DNA from: Desulfonispora thiosulfatigenes DSM 11270
GTDB lineage: Bacteria; Bacillota; Peptococcia; Peptococcales; Desulfonisporaceae
Assembly (NCBI RefSeq): GCF_900176035.1
Contig: NZ_FWWT01000022.1
Coordinates: forward strand, 372,001-436,000
Direction of reading: 5' to 3'
Length of the DNA: 64,000 nt
This document shows, in pieces, positions 25,429-33,040 of this stretch (within the stretch, counting starts at the first letter, position 1; every line of letters begins with the position of its first letter). The position numbers and the translations under genes were made by a program. Under the pieces are notes generated by a model. It saw nothing but the letters and a program-made list of their open reading frames with translations, was not told the DNA's origin and made no database searches.

Positions 25429-26196
25429 ATGCAACTCGGAGAAATAATTAAAAATTATAGAAAACAAAATGATTTATCTTTAAGAGAATTTGCAAATAGA
25501 TGCGATTTAAGTCATGCTTATATTGCTAAATTAGAAGACGGAATAGATCATAGAAGTGGCAAAAAAGTTGAACCTACTTTGGATACAGTAAAAAGAATTT
25601 CAGATGCCATAAATATACCCATGGAAAGGTTATTATCTATGATCGGATATATAAATAAAGAAACTAACCTAGATAGCCCTCATGTACCCCAGGAGTATGA
25701 GGAAAAACATAAAATAACTAAAAGAGATTTAGATCAATATGAGGATTTTGTTGAACATGCCGGAACCTTCTTTATGAATGACGAGGTTGCTGGTGTTTTA
25801 ATGTCTACGTTAGGTGATAAGCTTAGATCTTTAAGAGAAGATAAAAACTTAAAACAAATTGAATTAGCAGAAAAATTTAAAAAACATAATTTCAATATAA
25901 CTAGTGCTGCCATTTCGCAATATGAATCTAATAAGCGAGTTCCAGATACGGAAATGTTAGCTATGTATGCGGACTTATTTAATGTAAGTTTAGATTGGTT
26001 ATGTGGCAGAACAAATGTAAAAAATCCTGATATAAAGGAAACTATCACCAACAGACCATATACGGATCCAAAACTTGATGATTTGCTAAAAAAGGTTCCT
26101 GATTTAACAGAAGAAGAAAAGGAATCTTTGGCTGACCATATGGAGTTTGCAATGAAAATTATTGAAAAGGAACGGGAACGCAGAAAAAAATTTTAG
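25429..26196 (+). CDS. CI-like repressor with two helix-turn-helix domains
   Basis: About 255 residues from ATG 25429, with GGTAGGTG seven bases upstream. Two XRE domains lie in tandem: residues about 1-70 (IIKNYRKQNDLSLREFANRCDLSHAYIAKLE) and about 125-190 (KLRSLREDKNLKQIELAEKF, ITSAAISQYESNKRVPD). No LexA/S24 peptidase domain is seen, so release from repression would not be by self-cleavage. The ImmA-like gene downstream suggests ImmR/ImmA-style control, but that partner lacks its catalytic residue. The tandem HTH layout may come from fusion of two regulators. Confidence 0.85.
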   Translation: MQLGEIIKNYRKQNDLSLREFANRCDLSHAYIAKLEDGIDHRSGKKVEPTLDTVKRISDAINIPMERLLSMIGYINKETNLDSPHVPQEYEEKHKITKRDLDQYEDFVEHAGTFFMNDEVAGVLMSTLGDKLRSLREDKNLKQIELAEKFKKHNFNITSAAISQYESNKRVPDTEMLAMYADLFNVSLDWLCGRTNVKNPDIKETITNRPYTDPKLDDLLKKVPDLTEEEKESLADHMEFAMKIIEKERERRKKF

Positions 26197-26312
26197 GACA
26201 ATGTTAGTGTTGGTATATTATCAATTTAGAATAGATATTTTAATATTGAAATACCTATTCTAATATTAAGAACACTTTTCTAAGAGAATTTAAATACAGG
26301 GAGTCATAAAAT

Positions 26313-26774
26313 ATGAATATCGCAATAAAAAAAGCCCTTGCAGTTTTAGAAAACTACGGGCTTTTGTCATGTGTATTAACTTTTCGACAAATTCAGTCAA
26401 TATTAGACAGTGAAAATATCATATTTAACAATTTTTCTTTTAATGGTCGTTTAAAAGAAAGATATATCTCTACTGGGGATGGAATTTCAATTATAACAAT
26501 AAATGGTGATGCTGAAACTCAAGACGCTAAGCACTTAACTGCTCATGCCCTTGGACATCATTTTCTACATAAGGGCAATTATGCGTACATAGATAATATC
26601 GTTTTGGACAAACATGAGAACCAGGCAGAAGACTTTGCAGCAATCTTATTAGTACCACCTTTGGCTTTATCAAAATCTAAGCCGTCAACTACTATAGAAT
26701 TAACAGAATTATTTGAAATTCCTTTGCACTTAGCTGAAAGAAGATTGAAAATATTTGAGATGCATGGATTATAA
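26313..26774 (+). CDS. ImmA/IrrE-like protein with degenerate metalloprotease motif
   Basis: 153 residues. The layout is that of ImmA anti-repressor proteases: an active-site helix LTAHALGHHFLH near residue 75 and ENQAEDFAAILLVP near 107. The motif is HALGH rather than HELGH, so the catalytic Glu is an Ala (codon GCC). It may be an inactive protease that still binds the repressor. It lies after the repressor gene, with an inverted repeat (26229-26258) in the gap. Confidence 0.85.
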   Translation: MNIAIKKALAVLENYGLLSCVLTFRQIQSILDSENIIFNNFSFNGRLKERYISTGDGISIITINGDAETQDAKHLTAHALGHHFLHKGNYAYIDNIVLDKHENQAEDFAAILLVPPLALSKSKPSTTIELTELFEIPLHLAERRLKIFEMHGL

Positions 26775-26803
26775 AATTAATTATTTAAGAAAGGGTGTTT
26801 TAA

Positions 26804-27724
26804 ATGAGTAACCTAGAAGCTTATGAAGAACTTGATTTTAGACATTACATGTCTAAAGCTGAAATTGATAAAGCTCTACACACATTAGAAGGTTTATTAA
26901 AAGGTGTAGCTCTGGATAACATTATTAATAATCTTGAAGTAGAAGAAGTAAAACATTGGTGTAATCAACATGAAGAATACTTGGATAGGCACCCCTTTTC
27001 CGAACTAATCCCATTGCTTATCGAAGCATTGGAGGATAACCATCTAGACAAAGACGAAATAAAAGATATTCTTTGGGTGTGTAATAATTTTAAAACACAA
27101 AGTGCTTATTATGATTTAGTTACCTCTGATATCCAAAGACTTCAAGGTATTTTGCATGGAATATTGTCAGATAATGAAATTACAATAGAAGAAATTAAAG
27201 GTTTGAAAGATTGGTTAAACGAAAATGATCATTTAACAACTACTTATCCCTATGATGAAATATACAGTCTAGTAGTTTCTGTATTATCAGATGGTATTCT
27301 GAGTAATGAAGAAAAAATAATTTTAAAAATATTTTTTAGTGATTTTGTAGATACAGGTAATTCCAAAAGTATTGAATCACATGAAACTAAAGTTCTAAAG
27401 AAACAATTGTCTATTAGTGGAATATGTGCTATTTGTCCAGAAATTCTCATAGAAAATAAAGTTTTTTGCTTTACAGGAGTATCAGAAAAAACAACTAGGA
27501 AAGGATTTTCTGATGTAATTGAGGCTTTAAAGGGACAATATAAAAACTCAGTAACACAAAAAACTAATTATCTAGTAGTAGGAAATAAAGGTAACCCCTG
27601 CTGGGCATTCTCATGTTATGGAAGAAAGGTTGAAGAAGCTATTACTCTTAGAAAGAAAGGCCATAATATTCAAATTGTAAATGAAAATGATTTCTGGGAT
27701 TTTATAGAAGATTTAACTATTTAG
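26804..27724 (+). CDS. BRCT-domain protein with TerB-like helical repeats
   Basis: 306 residues. Residues about 20-190 hold repeated helical units of the LxxxLSDxEITxEEI type (GILSDNEITIEEIKGL, VLSDGILSNEEKIIL), similar to TerB-like EF-hand-mimic helices. Residues about 212-306 form a BRCT domain: NKVFCFTGVSEKTTRKGFSDVIEALKG, VTQKTNYLVVGNKG. BRCT domains bind DNA nicks or phosphopeptides. It is the last gene of the lysogeny operon and may be lysogenic cargo that senses DNA damage. Confidence 0.8.
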   Translation: MSNLEAYEELDFRHYMSKAEIDKALHTLEGLLKGVALDNIINNLEVEEVKHWCNQHEEYLDRHPFSELIPLLIEALEDNHLDKDEIKDILWVCNNFKTQSAYYDLVTSDIQRLQGILHGILSDNEITIEEIKGLKDWLNENDHLTTTYPYDEIYSLVVSVLSDGILSNEEKIILKIFFSDFVDTGNSKSIESHETKVLKKQLSISGICAICPEILIENKVFCFTGVSEKTTRKGFSDVIEALKGQYKNSVTQKTNYLVVGNKGNPCWAFSCYGRKVEEAITLRKKGHNIQIVNENDFWDFIEDLTI

Positions 27725-27796
27725 CTTTTCTATAACTGTATTGATTAACTTGTATTGATAGGTATACATAAAAACATTTAAGTAAAAATATATACC

Positions 27797-27842
27797 AAAA
27801 CTTACCCAAAAGATGGGTAAGTTTTATTATATAATTTAACAT
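27797..27842 (+). repeat. Hairpin repeat, copy 1
   Basis: A 12-bp stem, AAAACTTACCCA with TGGGTAAGTTTT, followed by ATTATATAATTTAACATG. The same design lies upstream of both recombinase genes (copies 2 and 4). It also resembles a terminator and could end the lysogeny operon. Bases 27843-27925 hold nothing further that I recognise. Confidence 0.75.
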
Positions 27843-27925
27843 GCCTATAAAATAAATACCTTGTTTGACTTATTAGATCTTTTTGACTCTATTAAAGGTA
27901 CATAAAGGATATAAGTGTAAAATTA

Positions 27926-28477
27926 TTAATCATCATCAACTATTCCATAAACCTCAATATCCTTTTTATCTTTCTCTAAATCATATTCACGAATTTTATT
28001 AATAATAAATTTTAAATCAAGAATAGACATAAAAAAGTAACATACGCCTAATATTAATAATAATAATTCTATATTAACTAAAAATATCTGAATTTTTTTA
28101 CTGGAATTTATCATTGCAATAAAAGATACTACAATTGATCCTAAATTTAAAAATATTCCTCTTGATATTGAAGTATGAATTAAATCTAAGTGTCCCCATT
28201 CACTTAATATTTTTATTATTTTGTTATTAGAAGTACTAACAATAATGCTTAAACCAGTAAACAAGAAACCAGCTAATATTGCATTAGTAGATAAAATATT
28301 AAAATGTAAACTTTGTTGTTGTGTACTATTAAAAATTTCATTACTATATAGTTTAAAATACCAATAACAAACCTCATATAAAATTAAAGTTAGAACAGGG
28401 AAAATTATTAATCGATTAAATTCTATATATTTCTTTATTTCTTGCATAATATTTATTAATTTATAACTTAACTTCAT
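27926..28477 (-). CDS. Four-helix membrane protein, cargo cassette
   Basis: 183 residues with four hydrophobic helices near 20-45, 58-83, 107-125 and 129-155, a short N-terminal tail and an acidic C-terminus (DLEKDKKDIEVYGIVDDD). It is the last gene of a three-gene minus-strand cassette. A small multi-helix protein behind DNA-associated partners recalls effectors that depolarise the membrane (RexB, KwaA), but no sequence match is claimed. The gap to the upstream gene is 80 bases. Confidence 0.7.
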   Translation of the reverse strand: MKLSYKLINIMQEIKKYIEFNRLIIFPVLTLILYEVCYWYFKLYSNEIFNSTQQQSLHFNILSTNAILAGFLFTGLSIIVSTSNNKIIKILSEWGHLDLIHTSISRGIFLNLGSIVVSFIAMINSSKKIQIFLVNIELLLLILGVCYFFMSILDLKFIINKIREYDLEKDKKDIEVYGIVDDD

Positions 28478-28557
28478 AATAATCCCCCCTTTTTTTATTA
28501 GAACCTTTAATTCTATAAAAAATATTCTTTGTTTTCTATATATTATTTATTAGTATA

Positions 28558-29508
28558 CTATATAACCTTAAGTTTAGGTTTCATATCACTATATATATAT
28601 TCCAAAGAACTAAATATTTCCTCTAACGGTATATATGTAGTTCTAGGTTTCTGTTTTAATGTAACTTGCCTAGTAAAAAACGGTTCAAGTAAATCAAAAT
28701 TTTCAACTCTTTCATCAATATTAGCCCTTACAATTAGTTTTTCTAAAATATTCTTTCCATTGTCTTTTTCTTCATAAATAGTATCGATGATTGCTTTTAA
28801 GCAATCATAATTATCTTTTTTTAGTTTTTCATCTCCACCAGCAATAATAATACTTACAGTTTCACTTTGTAACTCATTAAACTTTATTGTTTTCTGCTTA
28901 CCTAATTTTATACCAACATCTTCAAATAATTCTTTTGCGGGAATAGCAAATTTAAACTCTGCTAAACTAAAGTATTTTATCTTGTCCATAAATTCTAAAG
29001 CATTATTATTTGGTATAGGAATAATTTCTGCATTTAAATTATAATTTCCTTCATTTGTTTTTACTCGTTTAATATTATGTTCAAAAAATCTAATGAATTC
29101 TTTTATTTGAGGTGCTTCTCTCGAGAACATATGAGTAATTTTTCCACTACTAAAGTCTAACAAAAAGTATGTAAACACCTCTAAAAACTCGTCAGTATTA
29201 AGATTAATCTTCTTTGTACTTAAATCATTAAAATTCCTACGCTGATAATTATTAATATCTTTTTTCTTACCAATTCTACAAAACATATTTTCGTCACACA
29301 TTTTTAATATATCTAAAATAATTGGATTATCCTTATCTTCATTTAAATAAAAAGAATATTTTTCAAAACCTTCTTCTAATTCGAATTTTTCTTTTTTCAA
29401 TTTTGCTTTAATTACTTGTAATAATTCTTCTTTTGACAATTCTTTTTTCTTACCCTCAATTAAAACTTTAAAATCATAAAATAATATAGTTCTATTTACA
29501 TATCCCAA
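28558..29508 (-). CDS. Unknown 316-residue protein, cargo cassette
   Basis: A mixed alpha/beta soluble protein with an N-terminal TILFYDFKVLIEGKKKELSKE and a middle LDFSSGKITHMFSREAPQIKE. The charged C-terminal third has SIIIAGGDEKLKKDNYDCLKA. No nuclease, ATPase or HTH motif is visible. It lies 17 bases downstream of the NdpA-like gene, so the two are co-transcribed and may form a complex. The family is not recognised. Confidence 0.65.
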   Translation of the reverse strand: MGYVNRTILFYDFKVLIEGKKKELSKEELLQVIKAKLKKEKFELEEGFEKYSFYLNEDKDNPIILDILKMCDENMFCRIGKKKDINNYQRRNFNDLSTKKINLNTDEFLEVFTYFLLDFSSGKITHMFSREAPQIKEFIRFFEHNIKRVKTNEGNYNLNAEIIPIPNNNALEFMDKIKYFSLAEFKFAIPAKELFEDVGIKLGKQKTIKFNELQSETVSIIIAGGDEKLKKDNYDCLKAIIDTIYEEKDNGKNILEKLIVRANIDERVENFDLLEPFFTRQVTLKQKPRTTYIPLEEIFSSLEYIYSDMKPKLKVI

Positions 29509-29525
29509 TATATTCTCCTCCTAAA

Positions 29526-30539
29526 TCATTTAAACTCTTTAATATTTTTAAGTAATATAGATACTGTTCCATCTTCATTGTTAATAAATTCAATTTTATC
29601 TTTATTGGTAAATTCATCTACTAGTAAATTAATTTCAATTCCTGTATCAGTAACGATTTTTTGTTTTTTATAAACATTTCTCGTTTGATCAAAATTAACG
29701 GGAATTTTCTTTTCTGATATACCATTTTTTTGAATTTGCTTAATATACTCTTCTCTTACTTCTGCAATATCTCCAAATACAGTATCAGCTATCTCATGTA
29801 CATCAACAACACTTGAATCATTGATATTTTCACTTACAATTCGTTTAAATTCAACTATTTTACTAATATCACTATCATCAAAGTATTTACTAACCATCTC
29901 TTTTGTCGTTTTTTCCAACACCTTAACTTTATCTTTACCAGATAAATCACTTGTACACTCTAATATTTCATTAGATATATAAAATTGTTTTGAACCATCT
30001 TTATCAAATTTCTTCTCAAGTAATTTTATTGAAAAATCATCAAGATTTATAATTACAAATTCTTCCACCCTCTGATTATCATTAGGTAAGACTGTCTTTT
30101 GCTTTATAATAGTATTTAATGTACCATTTTCAACATTTTTTACTTGATGTATATATGATTCTTTATAATTAAATTTAATCATTGCATAATATTTCTTATT
30201 AGAAATTTCAAATAAACAACATGCAAGATCTCCATTAGAAATATCAATAAAATTATTCATTTGTTCAAAAAATTTACTAGCAAATTTTCTTGTAACCATC
30301 AAAAAACTAGAATAATCTTCTTTTAATTTTCCACATAATTTCTGTGCTTGACATTCATTGTTTATAAATTTTGCTTCTTTTAAAGATGCATCCTTTAAAA
30401 CCTTCCTTATATGCTTTGTTATAAATTCACTTATTTCACTTGTTAAAGATAACTCTAGATCAGATAAAACTGGCAAACCTATATTTTTGTCTAAAATGTG
30501 TACAACTAATTTACGAATAAAAATATCATCTGATTTCAT
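29526..30539 (-). CDS. NdpA/NA37-type nucleoid-associated protein, cargo cassette
   Basis: 337 residues. The N-terminus (RKLVVHILDKNIGLPVLSDLELSL), then FITKHIRKVLKDASLKEAKF, LACCLFEISNKKYYAMIKFNYKESYIHQV and VLPNDNQRVEEFVIINL, fit the NA37 nucleoid-associated family (YejK/NdpA), which binds chromosomal DNA. It is the first gene of the cassette, with AAGGAG before the ATG. On a prophage, such a protein could sense foreign or damaged DNA. Two partner genes follow on the same strand. Confidence 0.8.
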   Translation of the reverse strand: MKSDDIFIRKLVVHILDKNIGLPVLSDLELSLTSEISEFITKHIRKVLKDASLKEAKFINNECQAQKLCGKLKEDYSSFLMVTRKFASKFFEQMNNFIDISNGDLACCLFEISNKKYYAMIKFNYKESYIHQVKNVENGTLNTIIKQKTVLPNDNQRVEEFVIINLDDFSIKLLEKKFDKDGSKQFYISNEILECTSDLSGKDKVKVLEKTTKEMVSKYFDDSDISKIVEFKRIVSENINDSSVVDVHEIADTVFGDIAEVREEYIKQIQKNGISEKKIPVNFDQTRNVYKKQKIVTDTGIEINLLVDEFTNKDKIEFINNEDGTVSILLKNIKEFK

Positions 30540-30728
30540 TTCTGTCTCCTTTTTGTTTATTTCTAAATAAAATTATTAATACTTTTCTTTTTTTACACAT
30601 AACCCCATTATAGTACTTTAACAATGCAAAATATGTAGATTATTGTAAGTTGTTTAATTTAAGTTAATGTAAATATTTTTATAATGCATATTTAAAGAAT
30701 AAAAGTATTTCAATTAAATTATATAACA

Positions 30729-30780
30729 AGAACTTATTCTCTCTATGAAAGTAAGTTTTTACTAAATAATTTAACATGAG
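30729..30780 (+). repeat. Hairpin repeat, copy 2
   Basis: A degraded copy: AGAACTTATTC and GAAAGTAAGTTTTT around a loop, then ACTAAATAATTTAACATGAG. It directly precedes the decayed recombinase start, just as copy 4 precedes the intact one. The remaining bases 30540-30728 are AT-rich, with a TATAAT on the minus strand near 30617 that may serve the NdpA-like gene. Confidence 0.7.
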
Positions 30781-30887
30781 CTGATCACTTGGAAACAGGT
30801 ACACTCTATATCAAAGTAAGTTCTGATGATCAAAAAAAGTTTAGTCCCGATGCCCAGAAAAAAGCATTTTTAAAGTATGTAAACTAG
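30776..30887 (+). pseudogene. Decayed N-terminus of a second serine recombinase
   Basis: From 30798 the plus strand reads GTLYIKVSSDDQKKFSPDAQ, then KKAFLKYVN and a stop at 30885. This is the start of a large serine recombinase, where families read Y-I-R-V-S-T-D-Q...F-S-P-Q; the normal Ser is still present. The ATG at 30776 is out of frame with it, and the rest of the gene is gone. It is a scar of an earlier recombinase or element end. Confidence 0.75.
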
Positions 30888-30902
30888 TTAATTTCTACTT
30901 AC

Positions 30903-30946
30903 CAAAACTTACTCACCAATTGAGTAGATTTTTATTGTATAATTTA
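30903..30946 (+). repeat. Hairpin repeat, copy 3
   Basis: CAAAACTTACTCA and TGAGTAGATTTTTATTGTATAATTTA form an imperfect hairpin directly after the recombinase scar. It lacks the AACATGAG end of the other copies, so it may be the downstream edge of a lost gene or an older leader. Confidence 0.65.
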
Positions 30947-31003
30947 TTTAAAACTAATAATTGATATTATATATAAGCTTTAGATAGAAAGGAGCTGCCT
31001 AAT

Positions 31004-31354
31004 ATGACTAATGAAGATTTTCAAAGACTAGTGTTGGAAAAATTAAATGAATTAACAACAGATGTTTCTGAGATAAAATCTAATATTTCTGGATTGAAGT
31101 CTGATGTTAATGATTTAAAGTTAGCTCAAAAAGAATTAAAATCTGATACTAGCGATTTAAAGTTAGGTCAAAATGAAATAAATAGAAAAATGGATGCGGT
31201 ATACGAACAAACGGCTATGCTAAGTGAGTTTAAAACTGAGGTAAATGAGAAACTAGAAGATATTCAGGTAGATATTAATTTCTTAACTAGAAAGGTCGCT
31301 CAAAGTGATGCTCAAATAATTAAACTTAAAAGGGATCTTAGAAAAGTAGAATAA
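31004..31354 (+). CDS. Coiled-coil protein of unknown role
   Basis: 116 residues with heptad-like repeats such as SDVNDLKLAQKELKSDTSDL and a C-terminal ITRK/DAQIIKLKRDLRK region. AAAGGAG lies ahead of the ATG. Such short coiled-coil proteins are common in Clostridia, often near mobile elements. Its place beside the recombinase could imply an accessory factor for recombination direction, but nothing shows this. Confidence 0.65.
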   Translation: MTNEDFQRLVLEKLNELTTDVSEIKSNISGLKSDVNDLKLAQKELKSDTSDLKLGQNEINRKMDAVYEQTAMLSEFKTEVNEKLEDIQVDINFLTRKVAQSDAQIIKLKRDLRKVE

Positions 31355-31390
31355 AAAAATATTTTAAATATTATATTAAAGCTTCTAACC

Positions 31391-31440
31391 AGAACTTACT
31401 CATATTTTGAGTAAGTTCTTACTATATAATGTAACATGAG
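31391..31440 (+). repeat. Hairpin repeat, copy 4 (recombinase leader)
   Basis: AGAACTTACTC and GAGTAAGTTCT form an 11-bp stem, followed by TACTATATAATGTAACATGAG directly ahead of the recombinase ribosome site. TATATAAT at 31423-31430 could be a -10. TCATATT in the loop (31400-31406) resembles a sigma-E -35, with a slightly long 16-base spacing. The hairpin may be an operator or an anti-readthrough terminator. Confidence 0.7.
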
Positions 31441-31449
31441 GTGAATATA

Positions 31450-32997
31450 ATGAGCTATAAGCGTGTTGCTATGTATTTGCGAAAATCTCGAGCTGACTTT
31501 GAAGCTGAGGCTCGTGGAGAAGGAGAAACTTTAGCTAAACACAAAAAGACGCTTCTAAAGTTATCCAAAGAATTAAAATTAAATATAGTTAAGATATATG
31601 AAGAAGTTGTCTCAGGGGAAAGCTTAATCCATAGACCAGAGATGTTAGAATTATTAAAACGAGTAGAAAACAAGGAATATGATGCCGTAATCTGTATGGA
31701 CGTTGACCGTTTAGGGCGTGGAAATATGCAGGAACAAGGGTTAATATTAGAAACCTTTAAAGAGGCTCATACAAACATAATTACGCCCCGTAAAACTTAT
31801 GACCTGCACGACGAATGGGATGAAGAATATAGCGAATTTGAAGCCTTTATGGCTAGAAAAGAATTAAAAATAATTACACGAAGGTTACAGTCGGGTCGAG
31901 TACGAAGCGTGGAAGAAGGAAATTATATAGGTACAAATCCTCCTTTTGGGTACGAGATTAATAGAGATAATATAGGCAGAACACTAATCCCCCACCCTGA
32001 ACAAGCTCCTGCAATTAAATTAATCTTTGATTTATATATTAATGGTGGCAAAGGATCTAATAAAATCGCAAATGAACTAAATGCACTAGGTTATAAAACC
32101 TACACAGGGATCAAATGGAAAAGCTCATCAGTTCTAACTATTATAAAAAACCCTATTTATGCTGGGAAAATAACTTGGAAAAAGAAAGAAATAAAAAAAT
32201 CCAAAACCCCTGGACAAAAACGAGATACCAAAGAACGCCCTAAGGACGAATGGATTATAGCTGATGGTAGGCATGTGCCAATTATTAGCATGGAAACTTA
32301 TATGAAGGCACAAGCAATATTAAAAAGCAGATACCATGTCCCCTATCAGCTTGAAAACGGGATTTCTAACCCACTTGCAGGTCTAATTAGATGTGAAGTT
32401 TGTGGAGCGTCTATGGTTTATAGACCTTATACTAATGGTAGAGATCCACATATAATGTGTTATAACAGGTTTTGTCAAAATAAAAGTAGTAAGTTTAAAT
32501 ATGTAGAGGAAAGATTAATTAAAGCTTTAGAAGATTGGTTAAGAGAATATAAAGCCAGCTGGGAAGGTTATGATAAAGAAGAAAGTAATGAAACGGATAT
32601 TATAGAAATAAAAAGGAAAGCTATTTTTAACTTAGAAAAAGAATTAGACCAATTAGAAAATCAAAAAGAAAAATTACACGATTTTTTAGAGCGTGGCATT
32701 TATGACGAAGAAACTTATTTAGAACGATCTCAAAACTTAGCTACCAGAATAGAAGAAACTTTAAAAACAATCACGCTTTCTAAAAAAGAGTTAAAACAAG
32801 ATGCACGAAAGGAATTAGCACAAAAAAATATAATTCCTAAATTAGAGAACGTAATTAAACTTTATAAAACCTCGAAGGATCCAGCACAAAAAAATAGCTT
32901 ACTCAAGTCAGTGCTTGAGAAAGCTATTTACAATAAAGAGAAGATTCAGCGAAATGATGACTTTTATTTAACTTTATACCCTAAACTACCAAAATGA
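31450..32997 (+). CDS. Large serine recombinase, SpoIVCA-like
   Basis: About 515 residues from ATG 31450, with GAGGTG six bases upstream. The resolvase domain has VAMYLRKSRAD, the nucleophile region Y-L-R-K-S, and DAVICMDVDRLGRGNMQEQG. The recombinase domain shows GTNPPFGYEI and GSNKIANELNALGYKT. A zinc ribbon follows (CEVCGAS...MCYNRFC), then a coiled coil (residues about 390-460). It lies 44 bases from the broken sigK, in convergent orientation, exactly as spoIVCA lies by spoIVCB in B. subtilis. It should excise the element, perhaps in the mother cell. Confidence 0.93.
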   Translation: MSYKRVAMYLRKSRADFEAEARGEGETLAKHKKTLLKLSKELKLNIVKIYEEVVSGESLIHRPEMLELLKRVENKEYDAVICMDVDRLGRGNMQEQGLILETFKEAHTNIITPRKTYDLHDEWDEEYSEFEAFMARKELKIITRRLQSGRVRSVEEGNYIGTNPPFGYEINRDNIGRTLIPHPEQAPAIKLIFDLYINGGKGSNKIANELNALGYKTYTGIKWKSSSVLTIIKNPIYAGKITWKKKEIKKSKTPGQKRDTKERPKDEWIIADGRHVPIISMETYMKAQAILKSRYHVPYQLENGISNPLAGLIRCEVCGASMVYRPYTNGRDPHIMCYNRFCQNKSSKFKYVEERLIKALEDWLREYKASWEGYDKEESNETDIIEIKRKAIFNLEKELDQLENQKEKLHDFLERGIYDEETYLERSQNLATRIEETLKTITLSKKELKQDARKELAQKNIIPKLENVIKLYKTSKDPAQKNSLLKSVLEKAIYNKEKIQRNDDFYLTLYPKLPK

Positions 32998-33003
32998 AGA
33001 ACT

Positions 33004-33032
33004 ATGTATCCCTTGGCATTCAAGGGATACAT
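33004..33032. terminator. Terminator between recombinase and sigK
   Basis: A perfect 12-bp stem, ATGTATCCCTTG with CAAGGGATACAT, around a five-base loop, followed by TTTTGG on the plus strand. It would end recombinase transcripts before the attachment site. Confidence 0.75.
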
Positions 33033-33040
33033 TTTGGTGT

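Noticed and set aside
27926-29508. The membrane protein and 316-residue protein as Kiwa KwaA/KwaB
   Set aside because: Sizes and helix count are similar, but I see no sequence pattern of DUF4868/KwaB, so only the design is comparable.
27797-31440. The four hairpin repeats as a CRISPR array
   Set aside because: Spacing is irregular (about 2.9 kb, 170 and 490 bases), copies diverge, and no cas genes are present.
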